From NCBI GenBank assembly GCA_007922225.1, contig ML679961.1, positions 64,236,249 through 64,300,248 of the forward strand: 64,000 bases of DNA. Direction: 5' to 3'. Below the pieces are notes generated by a model. It ran no database searches, was not told the origin of the DNA, and saw only the letters and a program-made list of their open reading frames with translations. Both the position numbers and the translations under genes were made by a program. This DNA is from Emydura subglobosa (Eukaryota > Chordata > Testudines > Chelidae). Shown here piece by piece: positions 12,166 through 24,990 of this stretch (position 1 is the stretch's first letter; every line of letters begins with the position of its first letter).

Positions 12166-15100
12166 AAAGAAAACAAGCTAACACTGAACTAACTGTGACC
12201 ATCAGGTTCTCCATGGCAACTGCATGTAGTTTTTTGAAGTAAAGAATCTTAAGCGTTAGCGATGGAAAAGACCTATTAGATCATCCATCCAGTCTGTTGC
12301 CCCACAAAAGCTTGGTTGTTCCCCAAGGTATATTTATTAGTGCTGTGGTTTTAGTCCACTGGAGAATGGCCAATGGCTGTAAGGCTAGACCGCTGGGGGC
12401 AGACCTGCATTCTCCCCAAAGCCTCACCCAAAGCAGGAAGAAAAATAGCTCCTCCCCTCCCCATATTTGTCCCAGATGCCCACATGAAGAGGATATAAAA
12501 TCTCATTTTTCACGGAAGAAGAGCTCTGTGTAAGCTTGAAAGCATGTCTCTTTCACCAACCAAAGTATTACCTCCCCCACCCTGCCCTTCATTCATTTTC
12601 TAATGCCAGAGGTAAGTAATGTGGCATTGTCTCCTGCAGCCTTATTTGAGACAAGCACTGGTGTTTGCCTTCTTCAGCAAGCAGACTTTCCAGCAGGTGA
12701 GGAAGCACGGTGGAAAGCACTATAGTTATAGATAAGATAAAGCTCCTGGGCCGTGTCGTTTTTCTGCAACAGCAGCCACCAGGACAATCATTAGCCATGT
12801 CATTTACTGTGCTGCAAGTTCCCTAGGCTGCCATAGAAAAAACATTTGTGTTTTAAAGATACCTCAGGAGCAGAAATACAAGGCCATCTCTATATTGCTC
12901 AATGCATGGTGCTTTGCTAAAGGACTACGTGGAAATCTCTATATTATCCATAAATCAGTCCATTTGATGACATCCTTTTTGGAGTTTCCCTTTTAATCAA
13001 ATGATGCCAACAAGCAACTACCTTCAAGATTCAGTTCTCTGTAGTCTGCATCCTCCTTCATCCATGTCATCTGGGACTCTGGTACATTTGTGTTTTCACT
13101 AGCCCACCACACTAGCTTACCCACTTTCAGCATCCTTTTAGCTAGGGCAAAAAAAATGTTTAATCTTCAAAAGAGAGAAAGCATACACGGGGAATGCAGT
13201 AAATGCTTTTGTATGCAGTAGGGTGTCTAACAACCTAGTCTTGCACCTGGAGTCAAGACTACATAGGAAATACTATCTTCTATTTGAGCAATAATCTTGC
13301 AAAAGATCATTCACTGTGATACAAGTTGTCTTGTCCTCTGTACTTCTTACACAATTGTCTTTTAGCCTTGAAACTTAACATTATACTGATAGATTTATGC
13401 TCACATTTTAAGTCATTATTGCAAGTAGGGTTAGTTTATAAAATGGTCAATTATGGTAACCCAGTTATTGAAAGAACAGATGAGTAAGAGGGCTAGAAGA
13501 GAGCCGCTGATCCAGAGAAAAGCTGTGTGAAGTCAGGAGACATTCATGAAGCTGAAAAGACACCTGTAGTAGCCTAAGGCAGCACTGAGAACAAATGAAC
13601 TGAAGTGCCAGCAGCTGATCTGAAGGGTGAGAACATCAGGAGGTTGGAACAAAGGCTGTGAGAGCACAAGACAGCACTAAGAATAAGAGAAGTCATGGGC
13701 TAGTAGTCAAAGTGAAGTGAAGTAAAGTAGAGTAGAGGGAAGCCTCGGCCACTTAGAGAGGGCCCTCACTGAGATTCCACTGCCAAGCTGAGGTTGGAAA
13801 AGATTCAGGAGCCCTGATGAGAAGGGTGTGGGGACCCAAGGGAGCCCTGGAGGCTAGAGAAACCAGCATCTTAGCACTGGTGATGAAAAGAGACCTTGGG
13901 AAGAGAAAGTGGAGACAAAGCCATAGGGACTGGAGGCAGCAAAAAGGTCAGTGGGGTTTCTGTGTGTGTGTTTTAGATTGGAGGAAAAATTATGCCCTGG
14001 TCATTCATTTTTATTTATTTTATCACTACTGAAGGAGATGTCAGCTCATATGCAAGTAGATACCGTCTTTATTTGTACTGGCTTAGCTCAGTGTCAAATG
14101 GCAGTAAGTGGTGTTTTTGCATTGGTTTCCATGGAAATGTGAACCATAGCAGCTGGTATCCACTGAACTCATTATTAAAAGCCAGTTTTTCTCCCAGGTT
14201 GATGATTTTGTTGTCTTTTTTCCCATGGTGACTGCACAGAGGGATATTGATGGAGCTGGGTTTATTCTGACTTTTTGCATTTACGAAGTACCATGTCATG
14301 GAGATCTCAAGTGGCAATCACAGAAGCCATTCAAAGAAAGCACAGTCCTGACACAAAGATTAGCAGGTTACCAAGTGTCACTTTGAACATTTCCCAGAGT
14401 GATTTTCAGTGTAAGAAGGAGGTTGTCTCACTGTTAGTTTCTGGACTGTTTTAGCCACACTGCTTACTTGCTGGCAGTATTCAGACACATGTGGATTAAT
14501 TTGTCAGAAAAGTGACAATGAGCTTGATTCTCCCCTGTGCCCAGACTCCATGCAGTGCAGCAGCAGGGTAGAGGCTTCCAGGGAACCGGGACAGCCCATT
14601 GATTCTCTGCCTGCCCAGCCCCAATGTAACTTTGTTCTAAGTTGGGTCACAGGTACAACATCCCTAAGGGACCTTAGAAAAGTGGCATAACAGTGGAGTG
14701 GAGCAGAGCCCTTCCACCCTGGGGTGGGGAAGCTGGTACAGAAGCAAACTCTGTTGCCAGCAGTGCCCATATTACAGTGTTCTTGCCTAACCCTTCTCTC
14801 TGAGGAGAAGGGAACCATCCTCCCTCATTCCCCAACTGAAAAGCAGCCAGTTTGGCCCTTAGGAAAGCCATGCCTGTTTCCTTGGATGCAGCCTCTTACA
14901 AACCTTCAGGCTCAGTGAATGTTTGCCCAGTTTCCTGGGTTCTCAGAACCTTGCAGAGCTCAGGACACATGGTGGAGTTGAGCTAATATCCTGCAGCACA
15001 ACCAAGCCCTGGAGTTCCCACTGCATTTCAAAACCCATTCATTTGCTGTTTAACACCCCCATGCAATATCAAATACAAGATACAATACCTGCCAGCTTGC

Positions 15101-17811
15101 AAAGGGACTGTTGGGTCTTCCTCCCCTCTGCTGAGTTTCAGGGAAGCATGAGATCAACTCCCTCTTTCAGGCAGTCACTTCCTGGAGTGGCTGGGATAGG
15201 CACAGGGCCAGAGCCAAGCAGGTGTAGCAAAAGGCAGCCACCATTAAGCCCTAATTCTAAACCCAACATTTCAAAATGGATGCTCTGGCTGAGCCCTTCC
15301 GGGAAGCTGGTGATGGGAAAATTACCTGTAAAATTACTTCCGTGAGAGACTGGGGAATCAAACCGCATGAAAAGGCCTGAGCAGCTAATGTATGGCTCTC
15401 AGCAGTTCCATGGGATAAGTGACGTTTCTTCTCCCCCAAATCAGGGGCAAAAGGATGGCCCAAGGGGCAGGCTCATAGCCTTAGGTGGGAGGATCTGGGT
15501 GGCAAGGGGAGACTAACAGTATAAGGAGGAGAGGCTCGTGAAAATACTGTAAATGGAAGGTTGTAGTTTTTGCTGATGTAGATCTTAATATTAACTGCTC
15601 TCCACAACTTCCTCTGTGCTGCAAGAAAGAAAAGGCCCTCTCCTTCCTAGCCTATTAAAAGGTGCTTGTTATGCCATTTGTAATTGGTTCTCTTTAGTTG
15701 CCAGGAGCACCCTATAAATTGCAAAGCCAACTCCTGCTCTGTTTCTTTTGAAGTGCCCTGGGCCTCATTGCAAAGGATTCTGGGATGTATCCGCAGAGGA
15801 ACAGTTACAAGTTACAAGCCAGGACAGAAAGGGGAGCAGAGAAGGAACCTCCTCTCTATGAAAAGCAAAGAAAATAAAGAGGCTGAACTCTTGTTTCAAA
15901 GCGGATTTTATTCCAGACATTTAAATAGACGGATTCTGGCACATGCTTTGGTTAAGAAAAGGAAAAACAAACCTGTTTCACATAAATTACATTTGGCAAA
16001 GAAAACTTTTTTAACCAAGTGAAAGAAAATAAACTTTTTGAAATTGATTTCTGTACAGCTGTGGTTTCTGCTCCTATTAAACAGACGCTAATCACTCCCC
16101 ACGCTGCAGGTGAAATTTCACTGGATGATCTGATTTAATAAGAGCTTTCTTAACAACATTCTCTTCTATTAATCTGAAAGCTCTTCCTCATAGTCTAGAT
16201 GTCTGTCCAAAGTCAATAAGCAAAACAACAACCAGTCACTACGTGTCCTGATTGTTTTTACAAAGTGAGGGCCAAAATCATCAGATTTTTACCAGCCAAA
16301 GCTCCCATTGAAGCAGTAGGTGCTTTGACTGAGAAAGGACTTCAAGATATGGCACAAAAGGAATTGGACTGGCAAAAGCAGCAGCCTGTGTGGAAAGAGT
16401 GCTGATCCCACCGCTCGTGGAAGATCTATCAGGGAATACATTTATAACAGACTTAGAGGAGTCCTCAACTGCTTGGAGAAGATAGTTGGCTTGTCTGAAA
16501 TTGAACAAAGCAGCACTCTGGGCTGCTTTCTTAATCCTTATCAATGATCACAAAAATCAAACAGGAAATCTGCAAACTATTGATTAGTTCTAATGTAAAT
16601 CACCAAAGGTGTTTGAGGAGGGCTGTGTTTCGGAATTCAGCCTTCTGCTAGCATGCAGTGCTAAAGGTACTCCTTGGCCTGACACCCAGAGTAAGCCAAG
16701 AGGAAATTACCTCAGGTTGATTGGAGCTCTTGAACCAGAATGTGGAGACTCCCTACATACAGGGTGCCTGTTGCCAGCAGAGGTCAGTACCCAGAGCCAT
16801 TAGAACTGTTTCTTCAGAGGGTCTGGTCACAGAGAGGAACCCTATGCAATTGTTTTGTTTGAAGAGGTGGTATTAGAGCTGGCTTTAGCCCCCATGGAGG
16901 TAACAGACAAATCCCTAAGGGAACTGCAAGGAAGACAGCACTTCTCTCTCTTTCTCACTCACACACACGGGAGCAGAGGAAAATGATGGTTAGGAGAGGA
17001 AATGAACATGCTGCTAGGTAGGAATCTTAACTTGCAGGATGGGAAAATAGGGAAGCTCAGGGGGGGGGTCTCCCTAGAAAATATTTTGACGAAAAGCTGC
17101 AATTGGGAAGCATTTTAATGCCCAAAGAAATTACCAGCCACTTCCTGCTCCTCTTCCTCTCAGTCTTTCTTCATTTTAGTTTTTCCAGCCAAGCAACTTA
17201 GCTTTCCCTTTTCCTTCTCCTGCGCCTGTTGCTTCCCATGGCCTGAATTGGCTGTTGTGAAAATAGTGCCTCCTGCCTGTGACCGGTAACAGGATGGGAT
17301 GCAAAGGACTTTGTCTCTTTTTCGGAGTGCCTGTCTGTTCTCTCTCTCCTTCAGTTTTCCTCTCTCACGTGCTATCTTTTCCTTTCCTTCTATGTCTCCT
17401 CCCCCTATGCTGCCTCTTCGTCTTTCTCCCTGTACTTGTTCTCTCTCTCTCTGTCCCGAAGACCTTGCTCTTCTTCAGTCCTCTGATGTGCACTTGCATG
17501 GCACGGAAGCAGCCCTGCAGGATACAGGAGGAGAAGGCAGCACTACACCTGGACTTTGCACAGCACTCCCTTCTCCAACACAGGTAGTGCTGCAGCAAAT
17601 GGAAGGGAGTGGGGAACGGCTGCCTGAGTTCTCACTAGCCAGGCAGGTCACTCACCAGATTCATCCAAGAGCATTACCAAGATGGCTAGCTACCACTGAA
17701 CTGAAATATCAGCCAGTGAATCAGCCCTAACTGGCGAGGGCTTTTAGTACTCAATATGCAGGAAAAACCAAACCAAAAAAAACCCAAAAGCTAATAAAGG
17801 ATAAATACTTT
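12166..17811. other. Gene-free DNA downstream of GALNT16
   Basis: I see no supported exon. There is a purine-rich tract with GAAGTGAAGTAAAGTAGAGT at about 13712-13735, a poly-A-rich stretch near 15840-15880 and a pyrimidine-rich block at 17330-17460. None has a gene signature. Confidence 0.4.
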
Positions 17812-18052
17812 GCACCTCTAGAGCACCTGTCATCGGAGAATCTTAAAGCACTTTATGAACACTAATGAATTAATTCACATGGTGCCCATATGAAATAGAT
17901 TCAGTGTTTCTCTCCCATTTTTAAAATGGGGAAACGGAAGTGTAGAGAGGTTAAGTGACTGGCTCAAAGTCACACAGTGCAACACTGGTAAAGCCAGGAG
18001 AAGAACCTAAAAGTTCAGACTCCTGCTGCTTTATCTACTGCTCAGGTACTGC
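17812..18052 (-). repeat. MIR/CORE-SINE copy, antisense
   Basis: TTAAAGCACTTTATGAACAC, CCCATTTTTAAAATGGGG, AGAGGTTAAGTGACTGGCTC and AAAGTCACACAGTGCAACAC are the MIR body read backwards. Nearly full length. Confidence 0.75.
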
Positions 18053-18744
18053 TTCTGCTACCTGTCTGGATGACAAACATCTTTTTTTAAACCAAAGAAT
18101 AACAGCAAAAGCTTAATCCTCTTGCTCTCACGTGAGCACGCTTATTCACATGCAGAGACAGGTACGAAGAGCTGCCGTTCTCCAAAGAGTGTGCAAATAA
18201 ATCATTTATGAATAGAAAATTAAAAAGAGACACAGATATGGTCAAAACAAACAGCTGTTTAGAATTCAAACAAATACACTCCTTGTTTTGCTATATTTGC
18301 CCGGCTCTAGGGGTGGTTTATAAAATCCAACAGCAATAGAAAGGGTTTAATAGGCTTGTCAATGAAAACCATTTTGGGGTTTTTCCAGATGTAAACCATT
18401 TCCTGCAGCTCTGGGAACCCAACCCCGATGCACAGTTGCAGGGCTCCCTGACACTAAAAAGGGATACTAGGTAGAAACAGAAAGTGAAACTGGATATTCT
18501 ATTTGCAGAAAGTGAACAGCATAAGTAAAGAAAATCTACTAGATTTTTAATGTTTCTCCTATTTTTATAACCTCAGGTATGTAGCACAGAAAGATTGTTC
18601 TTAATGTATGGATTTGTATCCTGATGCTACTTCTTTAGGAGACATTTGGCCTCCTGGATGAAGAAGAGAAAGTGTCAGTTCTGCTAACTCCTTTACAACT
18701 TGTGATGCACAAGTGTTCTTAGTACCAGGCTTTTCTGCACCACA

Positions 18745-18750
18745 TTTATT
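18745..18750 (-). terminator. Candidate polyadenylation signal for GALNT16
   Basis: A minus-strand AATAAA, the first exact match downstream of the GALNT16 stop codon. One hexamer is weak evidence by itself. Confidence 0.35.
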
Positions 18751-20351
18751 TAAGTAAAAGAACTTGAGGTCTTTATGGGCACATCTTGTCTGGTAGTAAA
18801 GGGCTTAGAAATGGCAGATTCTGGTTATGAGAGGCACCTGGGGCAATTCCTTCCCTGTGCTGGCACTGGGTGCAGGTAGAGGTGACTTTCCTATTCAGCC
18901 TCTGGAATTCCCTGGTTTAGCCCTGGGGGCAGAGAAGAGCAAGCCCTAACTTGCAACCTTGGTATAGTAGCCTCTGAAGTGCCAGGGTGCAGGATCTCCT
19001 CAGCCCTGCCTGGTCCAGTCTGCCCCAGATCCACAACCAGCACATCTTCTGTGGAGGGAGTGCAGAGCTGGCAAAGGAGCCTGCTGCTGCATAGGGGCAA
19101 TTCATCAGAGAATGGGGAGGGCATATGGGCCCTGCATAGCCCCTTTGTGCCAGTAGCAGGGGGTGAATTCTTGCCCTCCCTCTCCACCTATGCATGGATA
19201 AAAATGGAAAGGGTTGGGATGCAGGTCACCAGATGCTTGGAGTGTATGCATCCCCATTCAGAAGTGAGAGACCACAAGGAACTGCCTTACTGGGAGCAGT
19301 ACTGGAATGGGGGGGTGGAGGGGGTCAAATAAGGGAAGGTGGGAGGGTGAGCACTAACCCTTTGGAGGAAAAGCTGGTTTTCTCGCCTGGGAAGAGCCAA
19401 CAAAAGAAGAACAGGAAAATCCTCAAACCTTTGAGCTGCCTGTTTCCGAGAGAAGGTGAAGGTTAGTAAAGGGAGTGCTCTGGGTGGCTTGTTACCCCAG
19501 GCTGCATTCACAGAGGCAGCGCATGCACACACGCACCCATTGCTATTCACTGTGCTCCTTCGGCACAAACCACAGTTAGAACATGCTAATTACCAGGGGG
19601 TTGCGCTCTCTCTGTGTTAACGCCTCCCAGCCGAGGAAAGGCAGAAGGGAGCAATAACCATGCTCTCTCCAACCCCGCGTCCCTCCTGCCTCACACACTG
19701 CTTGGCCTGTCATCACCGAATACACCAATACTTTCAACACACAGTCAGTGCAGTGCCATGGAATGCCTGCCGGGTGGGACTTAATGAACATTTCTAGCAG
19801 CGATAGCATCGCATCTATCAGTCTCAAAGTAACCTCCAGGAACCTCCTATATCCCAGAGTCAAGCCAGTCATTTTCTGAATGTCGGGTCAACTCACAGCA
19901 GAATAACACTGGGGGAAGAAGGACATGCACAAGCTAGAGCCTGGCTATTTCATCAGTTCCCTGGGTGTAGGGAAGGAAAGCAGAGACTGTTATACAGATA
20001 CCATCATTTCATAGTAAGCTTGCATCCTATTCTAGGACTCAGTCTTATGAAGCACACCGCTCTGACCAGTTAATAGAGGGTTGGGTTTGGTTTACCTACT
20101 GCAATGGTATTGGCCTGTCTAAGATCTCACCAAAGAAGCCTTCCTGGCCATCATGACTATTTGCCATAGGAAATGGGAAGCCGTAAAAAGAATCTCTGGA
20201 AGGAATGACGTTGACTTGACCCAGTGGAACACTGCAAAAATACAAACCCTCCCCCTTTCCCACATGTCCATTACCCCTCCTCTGCCCGTTACACATTCTC
20301 CATTCAGATTAATTATGCTTATAAAGGCAGTGCCTACTGACCAACCAAGAA

Positions 20352-20416
20352 TGATGCCCCCGTGCGCTAGGCACTGTCCCAATACAGGGCAGAAGACAGT
20401 CCCTGCTCCAAAGATC
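20352..20416 (-). repeat. Antisense copy of reptile L2/SINE tail
   Basis: GCGCTAGGCACTGTCCCAAT, then AGACAGTCCCTGCTCCAAAG is the inverse of the tail annotated at 9261-9362. It lies inside the probable 3' UTR of GALNT16. Confidence 0.6.
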
Positions 20417-20964
20417 CATTGCCCATCTCCCAACCCATGCATCGGTCATGTGGAATTTCCACAAAGCAACCACATTGCAGCAGTCCGAGACAACACATAA
20501 AAACAACATAAGATGTTACAGTGGAAAACCCGTGAAGCCAAGGAGCCACCAAGAGTTTGTAGAAGCCTTGCTGAGGCCACTGGTTACATGGAATCCACAG
20601 GGCTGAAGATCAAATTTCAATGCAAAGGAAGGAGAGAGCTGTTAGTCAGTACTTGTCACTCTGAGCTCTGTTTGGCTATTGGGTTGTGCCCTCTCCTACC
20701 TTTGATTGCTGTTGCATGAGGATGTCAGTTACAGCAGAGAACTGGAGACAACAGATGGGTCAATTTCAGTGCCACTTCTTATACCCCCTCCCCTAACTTC
20801 TTCCTTAAAAGTTCAAAAGCAGTGAATGTTCAGCTGAAATGATGAGTTGCTGATGATCACAATCAAAACATTAAGGTTAGAAATAATAAACCTTTAGTCC
20901 CCACCCTAACCCCTTCCATTCCCAAAGTCTCATGCAAAAAGAAACAGAGGTTTCTGGGCTACCA

Positions 20965-21102
20965 TCATGTGGCTTGTAGCAGCTCCCACTGTTGACCCGG
21001 TATATCCGATTGGCATGGGTTGGTTACCACTCTGCTGGACTGGTTTTCCAGGCAAAGGCTGCTGACAAAGTGCTGAATGAAACTGCCTTTCATCTTCCAT
21101 TT
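20965..21102 (-). CDS. GALNT16: GALNT16 last coding exon: lectin gamma repeat and stop
   Basis: This 138-bp coding part has acceptor CTTCGCCCAG and encodes KWKMKGSFIQHFVSS, LCLENQSS, VVTNPCQSD and GQQWELLQAT, then TGA. It matches the C-terminal gamma repeat of GALNT16: K-W after the exon border, S-L-C-L-E, and the closing Q-Q-W. The length of the tail agrees with the human C-terminus as I recall it. It lies 12 kb from the previous exon and was identified by motif and phase, since the open frame is short. Confidence 0.93.
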   Translation of the reverse strand, partial: KWKMKGSFIQHFVSSLCLENQSSRVVTNPCQSDIPGQQWELLQAT

Positions 21103-21345
21103 CTGGGCGAAGGGGAGGCAAGAGAAAAAATAAAGTAGTGAGATGAAAGGCTCCCCATACGCTCTGCAGACTGTTGCAACAGGAAGCAGGGTTTAGCACA
21201 GGTGAAATGCAATTGGCAGGGGATCCAGTGGAAATTCAGGCAATTAGATTTCTGGTTTGGGGTGACAGCTCCAAAATCTAGGATCCTCTGTATTTTCTAT
21301 AATCAGGGTTTGGCTGACAGGAGTTCACCTGGACTTATACGGTCA

Positions 21346-21470
21346 GGTTTTCAGAGGTATTTAGGAGCCTAAAGCAGCACATAGGCACCTAGTGGGATTT
21401 TCCAGGTTTTGTGCCTAAGCAGGTTTTGTGCCTAACTTCCTTATCTGCATCTTTAGGCACCTGCTGGCCC
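21346..21470. repeat. Foldback repeat (TTAGGCACCTA family)
   Basis: GTTTTCAGAGGTATTTAGGA, CATAGGCACCTAGTGGGATT and then CTGCATCTTTAGGCACCTGC give partly inverted arms. The family is recalled from turtle genomes; borders are approximate. It lies in the last GALNT16 intron, just upstream of the last exon. Confidence 0.5.
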
Positions 21471-22297
21471 AAATCCTGCTCGTGCTTCGATGAGTGTAAA
21501 CGAGGGTGGCTCTGAGATGACACTGGTGTAACACAGCAGAATTTGGCACCAATAATAATTACAACGTCACAAAACATACAATGTAAAACCAACTACGATA
21601 TCAGAAAGCCGAAGTGGCATTAAAAAGGGGGCTGGCTGCAATCTGGCCCTACATTTGAACACTTTGTTTTGCAGAGGAACGTTTGTTCTATCCCTGTTGA
21701 GCGCCATGGGGAAGGACAGGCCCAGGCAGTGGCAGTGAGAGCGGGAGTTGCATACCCACACACCCACCTCTGCAACCGTTCCTTCATCTGCTGAGCCAAG
21801 GCACGATGGGGGAAGGTGAAGGGTGAGCGGGGTCCTACCAATGCAGATTGCCAGTAAGCAGCAGATTAAGGAGGAGGCCTCAGATCTAGCCAAGTCCTTC
21901 TCCATTAAGGGCTATAAAGTCAGTGGAGCTGCCTTAAAGGCAAACTGCCACTGCGAAGTAAGAGCCTTACTTTTCTCTGTCTAATTTCTTCAGATGATTC
22001 ACAAATTTACCTAGCCAGGCCCCTTCCATCCAATCCCACATCTCTTCTGGAGTGTATTGTCAGCTTGAATTTAACCTGGGAGAAAACAGATTCCTTAGCT
22101 TCCCTCCCAAACTCTCTCTACTTCCTCCTCCTCTGTCACTGCTGCAACGCCACCAGCCTCCCTCTGACTGCAGCCTATGACCTGGGGTATTTTTGTCCCA
22201 TATATCTAGGTTACATCCGAATTATGTTGCTTCCTCCTCCTCAATACCGCCAAGATCCATCATTTTCTTTCCATCCATGCAGCTAAATCTAGGGTCC

Positions 22298-22915
22298 AGG
22301 CCTTCATTCTCTCTCCTCTTAGTTACTGCAACAGCTCTGTCTCTGTCCTCCCCAAACCTACTTTGCCTTTCCCCAGTCTATATAAAATGCCACAGCAAGT
22401 CAGCCTCTCCTTGCCCATTGATTTGATCATGCCCTCTTTAAAGCCCACCACTGGCTCCTCATTTGCTAGCACATCAAATTCAACCTTTGTATCCCCACCT
22501 AGAAAGCTCTTTATAACTCTGCCCCTCCCTATTTATCCAAGCTGATCTCACTTCAAGTTGCCCCAACACCCTTCCACTGGGCCAGCGTTTGCACCCTTGA
22601 CTGCCTTGTTGTCAGCGTCTCAATAAGTGCCTTTGGGCCTTCTGTCATGCTGCCCGCTATGCCTGGAACGACCTCCCTGAGCTCATCCGCAAGGCCTCCG
22701 TCCACCTTGAAGTCCCTCTTGGTGGCCCACTTTGGCTGTGATGCTTACAGTGAAAGGAAAAGTATGTGTTGTTTCCCCTTCGTCCCAGCCTCTCATTCCT
22801 TGTCTCTTTGCTTAAAGGGTGAGTTCTTCAGGGCAAGGGCTGCTCCTTCCTGTCTGGCTGGAAAGTGCCTACACATAATGGTTGCTACCATAAATAAATA
22901 ATAATAATAATAACA
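22298..22915 (+). mobile_element. L2-clade LINE 3' fragment
   Basis: Broken frames recall the end of L2 ORF2: LSYCNSSVSVLPK (L2 pattern LDYCNSLLSGLPK), AACTCTGCCCCTCCCTATTT, and TGGAACGACCTCCCTGAGCT followed by TCATCCGCAAGGCCTC. It ends in GCAAGGGCTGCTCCTTCCTG and an (ATA)n tail, as expected for a 3' end. Sense orientation is plus, opposite to GALNT16, whose last intron holds it. Confidence 0.75.
22890..22914 (+). repeat. (ATA/ATAA)n tail
   Basis: CATAAATAAATAATAATAAT and onward is a simple repeat forming the 3' tail of the L2 fragment. Confidence 0.85.
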
Positions 22916-24769
22916 ACATGGATTTGAGATCTCCAGCAGGATTCTCTGCCAGTCATTTACCCAGAGATAGCTGATTGGACCAAGCACTCCAGACTGCTGG
23001 GATTTTCCTGTCTCCCTCTTTTCAGTCAAGCAGATGGCTCAGTTAGGACACAAGGCTGGAGTGCTCAGTAGCTTGACAGCCTGGAGATATTAAGAGAATG
23101 GTTGGCCTGACCGCTTGACTGATGCAAGAAAAGGGGGACAGTCCATCAGGCTGGCTTGAAAAGTCTGGAGCAACTGCAGACAGGCCATCTGCAAGGAGGA
23201 AATGTTCCTAGAAGAACTGTCAGATTTGCCTCCCCTTTTAGATTAATGTTAGAACTCTATGGGCATTGTCAGTCATGGGTAACTGACCCATTGAACAGTG
23301 TAGGCTGCCGCACATTGCAGGTGTTTGGCCCCCCACCACATTCAGTGACAATCCACTTGTTAAAGTCTACATCAACTCGCTAACCCAGCGTTTCATTACA
23401 GTGCTGTTTTATCATTTCTACTGCAGCCGTGCCCGGGTGCACCTCATTGTCCTCTTGCTGATCTGTCTGCTGGTTATTCTTCTCGGGTGATGTCGCAATT
23501 GTGCAATGTAGGGTCTTCTCCGCTCAGCTGCCTCCTGCAGCAGTTAGGCCTGAAATGGCCGGGAGGTGGTTTCATAAATATTAACCCTCGGCTTGCCGCT
23601 GCTACTGGCTCTGACTGAGGGGGCTCCTGCTGGCCTTTGCTTTACTGGCAAGAAGTCAACATGATAAGGGAGGGTGCTAGCAGGAGGGGCAGAAATATTG
23701 TAGGGGTGGAATTTTAACCTTTCCTGAAGCACAACGTGGAGCTTAAAGTGCCATCAATACCTGCTGCTTCCTGGGCCGCAAAATCCAGGATCCAAGCTTG
23801 GCTGACTATCACCTGACAGAGGCCCACCATGTAGAGAACCAGGGAGGCTGTAAACCACAGAGTAGCATACACAGTCATGAAGGACTGGGAGAAGGGCACA
23901 CCCACCCCTGGGAATCCCCAAGAGCACATACTGTGCCTGCCTTCTGAGGCCTCATTTAAGTAATATCTCTATGTGAAGGCATTCTCTCCACCTTTCATCT
24001 GTTCTATGGGTGGCTTTAGTTAGCAACCTGTAGCCCTCCCTCCTATGGGCTATGGCTGTGAAAGGGTAGGCTGCAGGTTATCAGGCCTTGAATATTAGAG
24101 ATCTGTGACAATGGCAATTAGCAAGGGACATTTCCCCTCCTCTTCCCCCAGGACAAACCTGGCCTCACTAGGAGATTCTGTGTCGTTGTTATTTCTCCAG
24201 ATTAGAGACCCACTGATCTGTGAGCCGCTTTGCGCTGAACAGATGCCAGCCGCTCGGTCTTCAGGAACTGCCTGCAGCAACAGCAGCAGGAGTAGGACAC
24301 AAAGGGAGCACTCAGCACCACACATTCCCTACTGCTAATGAACTACTACACCAAATTAATGAACTTCTCAGTTAATTTCACAACCTGAAAGCCCAGCAGC
24401 TGTTTCAGAGTCATCTTGAATCTCTGAGTGCAATGGAAAGTGGTAGGTGGGTTGTGGAGGGAGGAAGTACAGGCCTGGAATTTGGCTGTAGGAATTTTAT
24501 GCAGGTAGCAGTTTGTGCGTTGACAGTAAAAGCTCAAGTTGTTGGTTCCTTAGGTGAAAGTAGTGGTTTTGACGCCATTAATTTCCCCCCATCCAGACTG
24601 GAGTTGTTATGCCTCCCTCCCAGCATTCAGGAGGGAGCAGTAATGTGGTAAGAGACTCATTTGACTTCACTTAAAGTCTCTCGTCTGATCACTCGACTGC
24701 CCGCAAGAGTTATAAGATCAATCATAGGCTGTGGAGCTTGAGGGGGCTGCCTGGTCGTGGCCTGATCAC
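22916..24769. other. Intron sequence, nothing assigned
   Basis: Part of the last GALNT16 intron. I see no exon and no repeat I can bound. Confidence 0.4.
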
Positions 24770-24990
24770 TTTTTGGCTGGGCCAAACCTGAGTGGCATTG
24801 CCACCTGATGTGACATGTCACAGTACCACTCACTCAAATTTAGCCCGGCCACCCCTCCATCAGGGCAGAGGGGCAGCTGGGCCAAACCTGAGTGCTGCAA
24901 TGCCACTCATTCAAATTTGGAGGGTGTATGGGTAGGGGCTCATGCGCCCCAGGGGTTAGGCTGGTGGTGAGGGATGTGGGGGCCTGAGAG
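24770..24990 (+). repeat. Unclassified dispersed repeat with a 100-bp internal duplication
   Basis: The 19-base string GCTGGGCCAAACCTGAGTG occurs at 24776-24794 and again at 24876-24894, exactly 100 bp apart. Each is followed by CACTCA-TCAAATTT sequence. The block CACTCAAATTTAGCCCGGCC recurs almost unchanged at about 56214-56234, so this is a family and not a chance match. Confidence 0.65.

Larger units (their letters stand above)
18745..20964 (-). other. GALNT16: Probable GALNT16 3' UTR
   Basis: This minus-strand stretch follows the TGA. The first canonical AATAAA I can find on the minus strand below the stop is at 18745-18750 (TTTATT on the plus strand). It would give a UTR of about 2.2 kb. 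An antisense copy of a reptile SINE/LINE tail lies within it near 20352-20416. The end is a guess from the signal only; upstream variant signals or a later site are possible. Confidence 0.4.

Noticed and set aside
1..20000. ERH gene, the neighbour of GALNT16 in human
   Set aside because: None of the ERH segments I can recall is visible on either strand.
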